Origin: Acidobacteriota bacterium
Lineage (GTDB): Bacteria > Acidobacteriota > Vicinamibacteria > Marinacidobacterales > SMYC01
Assembly: GCA_030598165.1 (NCBI GenBank)
Contig: JAUVQL010000038.1
Location: 1-7,957 of the forward strand
Length of the DNA: 7,957 bases
Direction of reading: 5' to 3'
The position numbers and the translations under genes were made by a program. Each line of letters opens with the position of its first letter. Within the stretch, counting starts at the first letter, position 1. Shown here in pieces: positions 6,241-7,957 of this stretch. The notes beneath the pieces were generated by a model. That model saw nothing but the letters and a program-made list of their open reading frames with translations, was not told the origin of the DNA and ran no database searches.

Positions 6241-7560
6241 TTATTTAATCAGAAGGATGCGCTCATTGACGGGGTAAAGCCACTCCACGCCTCTCTCGGT
6301 GACGACAGCGTCGTCTTCGAGCGGTATCCGCACTTTCGCTCCCCCGAACTCCGGAGCGGCTGTATAGGCGAAAAGCTCGATAGCGAATAGGTTCGACGGC
6401 TGGATCTCGAACGTCAGGCGCAGGGGATTGAACCAAGCAATGGAAGGGCCGATGCCGTGGCCGGTGTTGCCGACGGAGTGGCAGCCGATCATGACTTCGG
6501 TTTTTTCCGTGTCCGATGTCTTGTTGAACTCCTCCATGATGTGGAATCCGGCATCCGCGACCTTCTGATTGAGAATCTCGAGGGTCTCGGCAGCGGTACG
6601 ACCCGGCTTGATCGTCTTTTTGATGATGTCCCTGACCTTGCGGCCTTGGTCGAAGGCGTGTTGGAGGCCTGCTGGAACCTCTGTCTCACCATCCTCGAGG
6701 ACGTAGGCGATCCGCTTCATGTCGGTATACATATTCAGATAGCCAACTCCCCAGTCGATCATCAACAAATCGCCGCGTTGGATGATGCGGTCCGTTGAGA
6801 CGGCTTCGATACCTTTCGGGCCGGTGATATAGATCGAAGGCATGTCGAACGAGAGATCTAGACCGCGTTCGAGGATGCGATCTTGAACCCACCAAGCGAC
6901 GTCCTCGAGCGTCGTCACGCCGGGGGTGATGACGTCATTGCTGAAAGCCTGCTCGGCGATCTTGCGTGATATTTCTCCGGCCTCGGCAAAAGCCGCGATC
7001 TCCGTTGTGACACGCCGGGAGCGAAAGTCGGAAACGAGTTTTTCCGCAGACACGAGCCGCGACGCGTAAGGCTCACCGAGGGTCTCGACGAGATGCACGT
7101 GAGAGGTGTGGGACAAACCATCAGCAGCACCAATGTTCTTCGACATATTCACACCGATGCGCTTTGGATCGCGCTCTTTGATAAAAGCCGCCAAGTCGAA
7201 TTGCCCTTTGACAATGTCGTAGGCATCGCACTCTTCGAGCATATAGCCCCCGACGCCGAAGGCCGCCCTCTCGATGCGAGCCCCACCACGATCGGTGAAG
7301 ATGTAGTAACCGAGGTTGCCGGGGTAGCCGCGCCCGAGGTCTTCATAGAGTGGTCCGTAATCGCCTTCTCGGACCGTAGTGATCCACATGTCGATGCGGT
7401 TCTCCCGCATGACCTCTGGGAGGATCAGATCGAACTTTTCGTTTCTAATTTGGCACATCTTCTCCCAGCGCCGACGCGCTTCTTGGGCATTGGCCTCTCT
7501 GGAGAGGACGGGAATCAAGAAAAGCGTGATTAAAAGGGCGCAAAAGAACTTGTTTTTCAT
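6241..7560 (-). CDS. Exported M24-family metallopeptidase (aminopeptidase P-like)
   Basis: A predicted secreted or periplasmic metallopeptidase of the pita-bread fold, related to Xaa-Pro aminopeptidases, which remove N-terminal residues preceding proline. Its true substrate is unknown. The start at ATG 7560 gives 439 residues and is fixed by AGGAGG at 7571-7576; ATG 7590 has no such site. The signal peptide ends ANA before QE at about residue 25. Residues about 30-180 form the N-terminal domain (family style: FDLILPEVMRE, YYIFTDRGG). The catalytic domain follows with all five expected metal ligands: D269 (MIDWG), D280 (YTDMKR), H368 (GHGIG), E395 (FAIEL) and E415 (RIPLED). Two histidines that assist catalysis in MetAP and AmpP seem absent: the position seven residues after H368 is Ala375, and the segment TGPKGIEAVS before the first Asp has none. 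I recall the same pattern in an acidobacterial subfamily, so it is probably not decay. Confidence 0.93.
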   Translation of the reverse strand: MKNKFFCALLITLFLIPVLSREANAQEARRRWEKMCQIRNEKFDLILPEVMRENRIDMWITTVREGDYGPLYEDLGRGYPGNLGYYIFTDRGGARIERAAFGVGGYMLEECDAYDIVKGQFDLAAFIKERDPKRIGVNMSKNIGAADGLSHTSHVHLVETLGEPYASRLVSAEKLVSDFRSRRVTTEIAAFAEAGEISRKIAEQAFSNDVITPGVTTLEDVAWWVQDRILERGLDLSFDMPSIYITGPKGIEAVSTDRIIQRGDLLMIDWGVGYLNMYTDMKRIAYVLEDGETEVPAGLQHAFDQGRKVRDIIKKTIKPGRTAAETLEILNQKVADAGFHIMEEFNKTSDTEKTEVMIGCHSVGNTGHGIGPSIAWFNPLRLTFEIQPSNLFAIELFAYTAAPEFGGAKVRIPLEDDAVVTERGVEWLYPVNERILLIK

Positions 7561-7570
7561 TGAGATCCGG

Positions 7571-7576
7571 CCTCCT
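7571..7576 (-). promoter_or_regulatory. Strong Shine-Dalgarno site of the M24 peptidase
   Basis: AGGAGG on the minus strand, 10 nt before ATG 7560. It decides between the two in-frame ATG codons, selecting the one that begins directly with the signal peptide. Confidence 0.8.
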
Positions 7577-7685
7577 GACAAAGTCAACATTGAATTTTCA
7601 AAAAGCGGTTTAAGGTACCACGCCGGGCTGACCTGTTGCTAGGAGCGGTTGGTTGTTTTGGGCAGAGTATTGCGGCGGGCTGCTT

Positions 7686-7957
7686 CTAGTAGTAGTAGAG
7701 ACTTCTGCTCGGTTTGCTGAGGATCTCGAGCTCCGCGAACTTGGTCATGAGCTTTTTTCTACCCGCCTTCCGAAAGACCACCGTCACTTTTTGATCCGGA
7801 CCTTTGTTTTCTACTGCGACGATCGAGCCCTCACCGAAGAGGGAATGCCTCACCGTCATTCCTTTTTTGAATATTGAAGAAGTCTTCTTCGAAGCGGTTG
7901 AGGGGGCAAGTGTACCGGAACCTTTGAAATCAAGAAGTTCGTCGGGGACCTCGTGTA
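7686..7957 (-). CDS. uvrD: UvrD/PcrA-type DNA helicase, C-terminal end (5' part outside window)
   Basis: The last 89 codons of a superfamily 1A 3'-5' helicase of the UvrD/PcrA type, which unwinds DNA in excision and mismatch repair and strips proteins from DNA. The visible part starts at HEVPDELLDF, which matches the conserved 'SRFLxEIPxELL' segment at the end of the helicase core. A Ser/Thr/Lys-rich linker of about 20 residues follows. Then comes the small Tudor-like tail domain: GMTVRHSLFGEGSIVAVE (visible residues 32-49), KVTVVFRKAGRKKLMTKFAELEIL after it. The tail binds RNA polymerase in PcrA/UvrD of other bacteria. The gene ends SLYYY then TAG, where a short run of repeated TAC codons abuts the stop. 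The M24 peptidase begins 125 bp downstream on the same strand. Whether the protein should be called UvrD or PcrA cannot be decided from the tail. Confidence 0.9.
   Translation of the reverse strand, partial: HEVPDELLDFKGSGTLAPSTASKKTSSIFKKGMTVRHSLFGEGSIVAVENKGPDQKVTVVFRKAGRKKLMTKFAELEILSKPSRSLYYY

Noticed and set aside
7561..7685. Promoter before the M24 peptidase
   Set aside because: Only poor -35/-10 combinations are visible; apart from the ribosome site nothing can be supported.
7653..7877. Plus-strand 74-codon frame at the right end
   Set aside because: It lies opposite the conserved UvrD/PcrA tail domain and has no recognisable content.

Overview
The window (about 57-58% G+C by impression, not counted) looks like a core chromosomal segment of a Gram-negative, probably uncultured bacterium. 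Acidobacteriota or a relative is my best guess. That rests on the style of two families, a secreted M24 peptidase lacking the usual helper histidines and a secreted TPR protein with 'RHRGHRYIT' and 'IEPDGAPNA' signatures, plus several lipoprotein or exported proteins. It is an inference from memory of those families, not a database result.

Left part, + strand (1-4746): the 3' end of gyrB, then complete gyrA, then two predicted lipoproteins. One is a six-repeat TPR lipoprotein that begins at the gyrA stop codon. The other is a small lipoprotein that I read as an NTF2-like fold split by a long charged helix. The close same-strand spacing suggests one transcription unit in which DNA gyrase is followed by cell-envelope proteins. 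It ends 3 bp from a convergent gene, and an imperfect hairpin spans both stop codons.

Middle part, - strand (4750-6240): a secreted TPR protein, preceded on the same strand by a 65-residue protein with two CxxC pairs and an extremely arginine-rich acidic/basic tail. Upstream of it lies about 300 bp without a convincing gene. This holds a degenerate palindrome of the widespread GTTCCCAA...TTGGGAAC type, a perfect 10-bp AT-rich palindrome and an A8/T8 tract.

Right part, - strand (6241-7957): an exported M24-family (aminopeptidase P-like) metallopeptidase, then the C-terminal end of a UvrD/PcrA-type helicase running off the window.

I see no mobile element, CRISPR array, tRNA, rRNA or phage gene, and no clear new multi-gene system. 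The points most worth a second look are the CxxC/Arg-tail mini-protein, the split-fold lipoprotein in the gyrase operon, the M24 enzyme missing two helper histidines, and the palindromic repeat that mimics a small gene.
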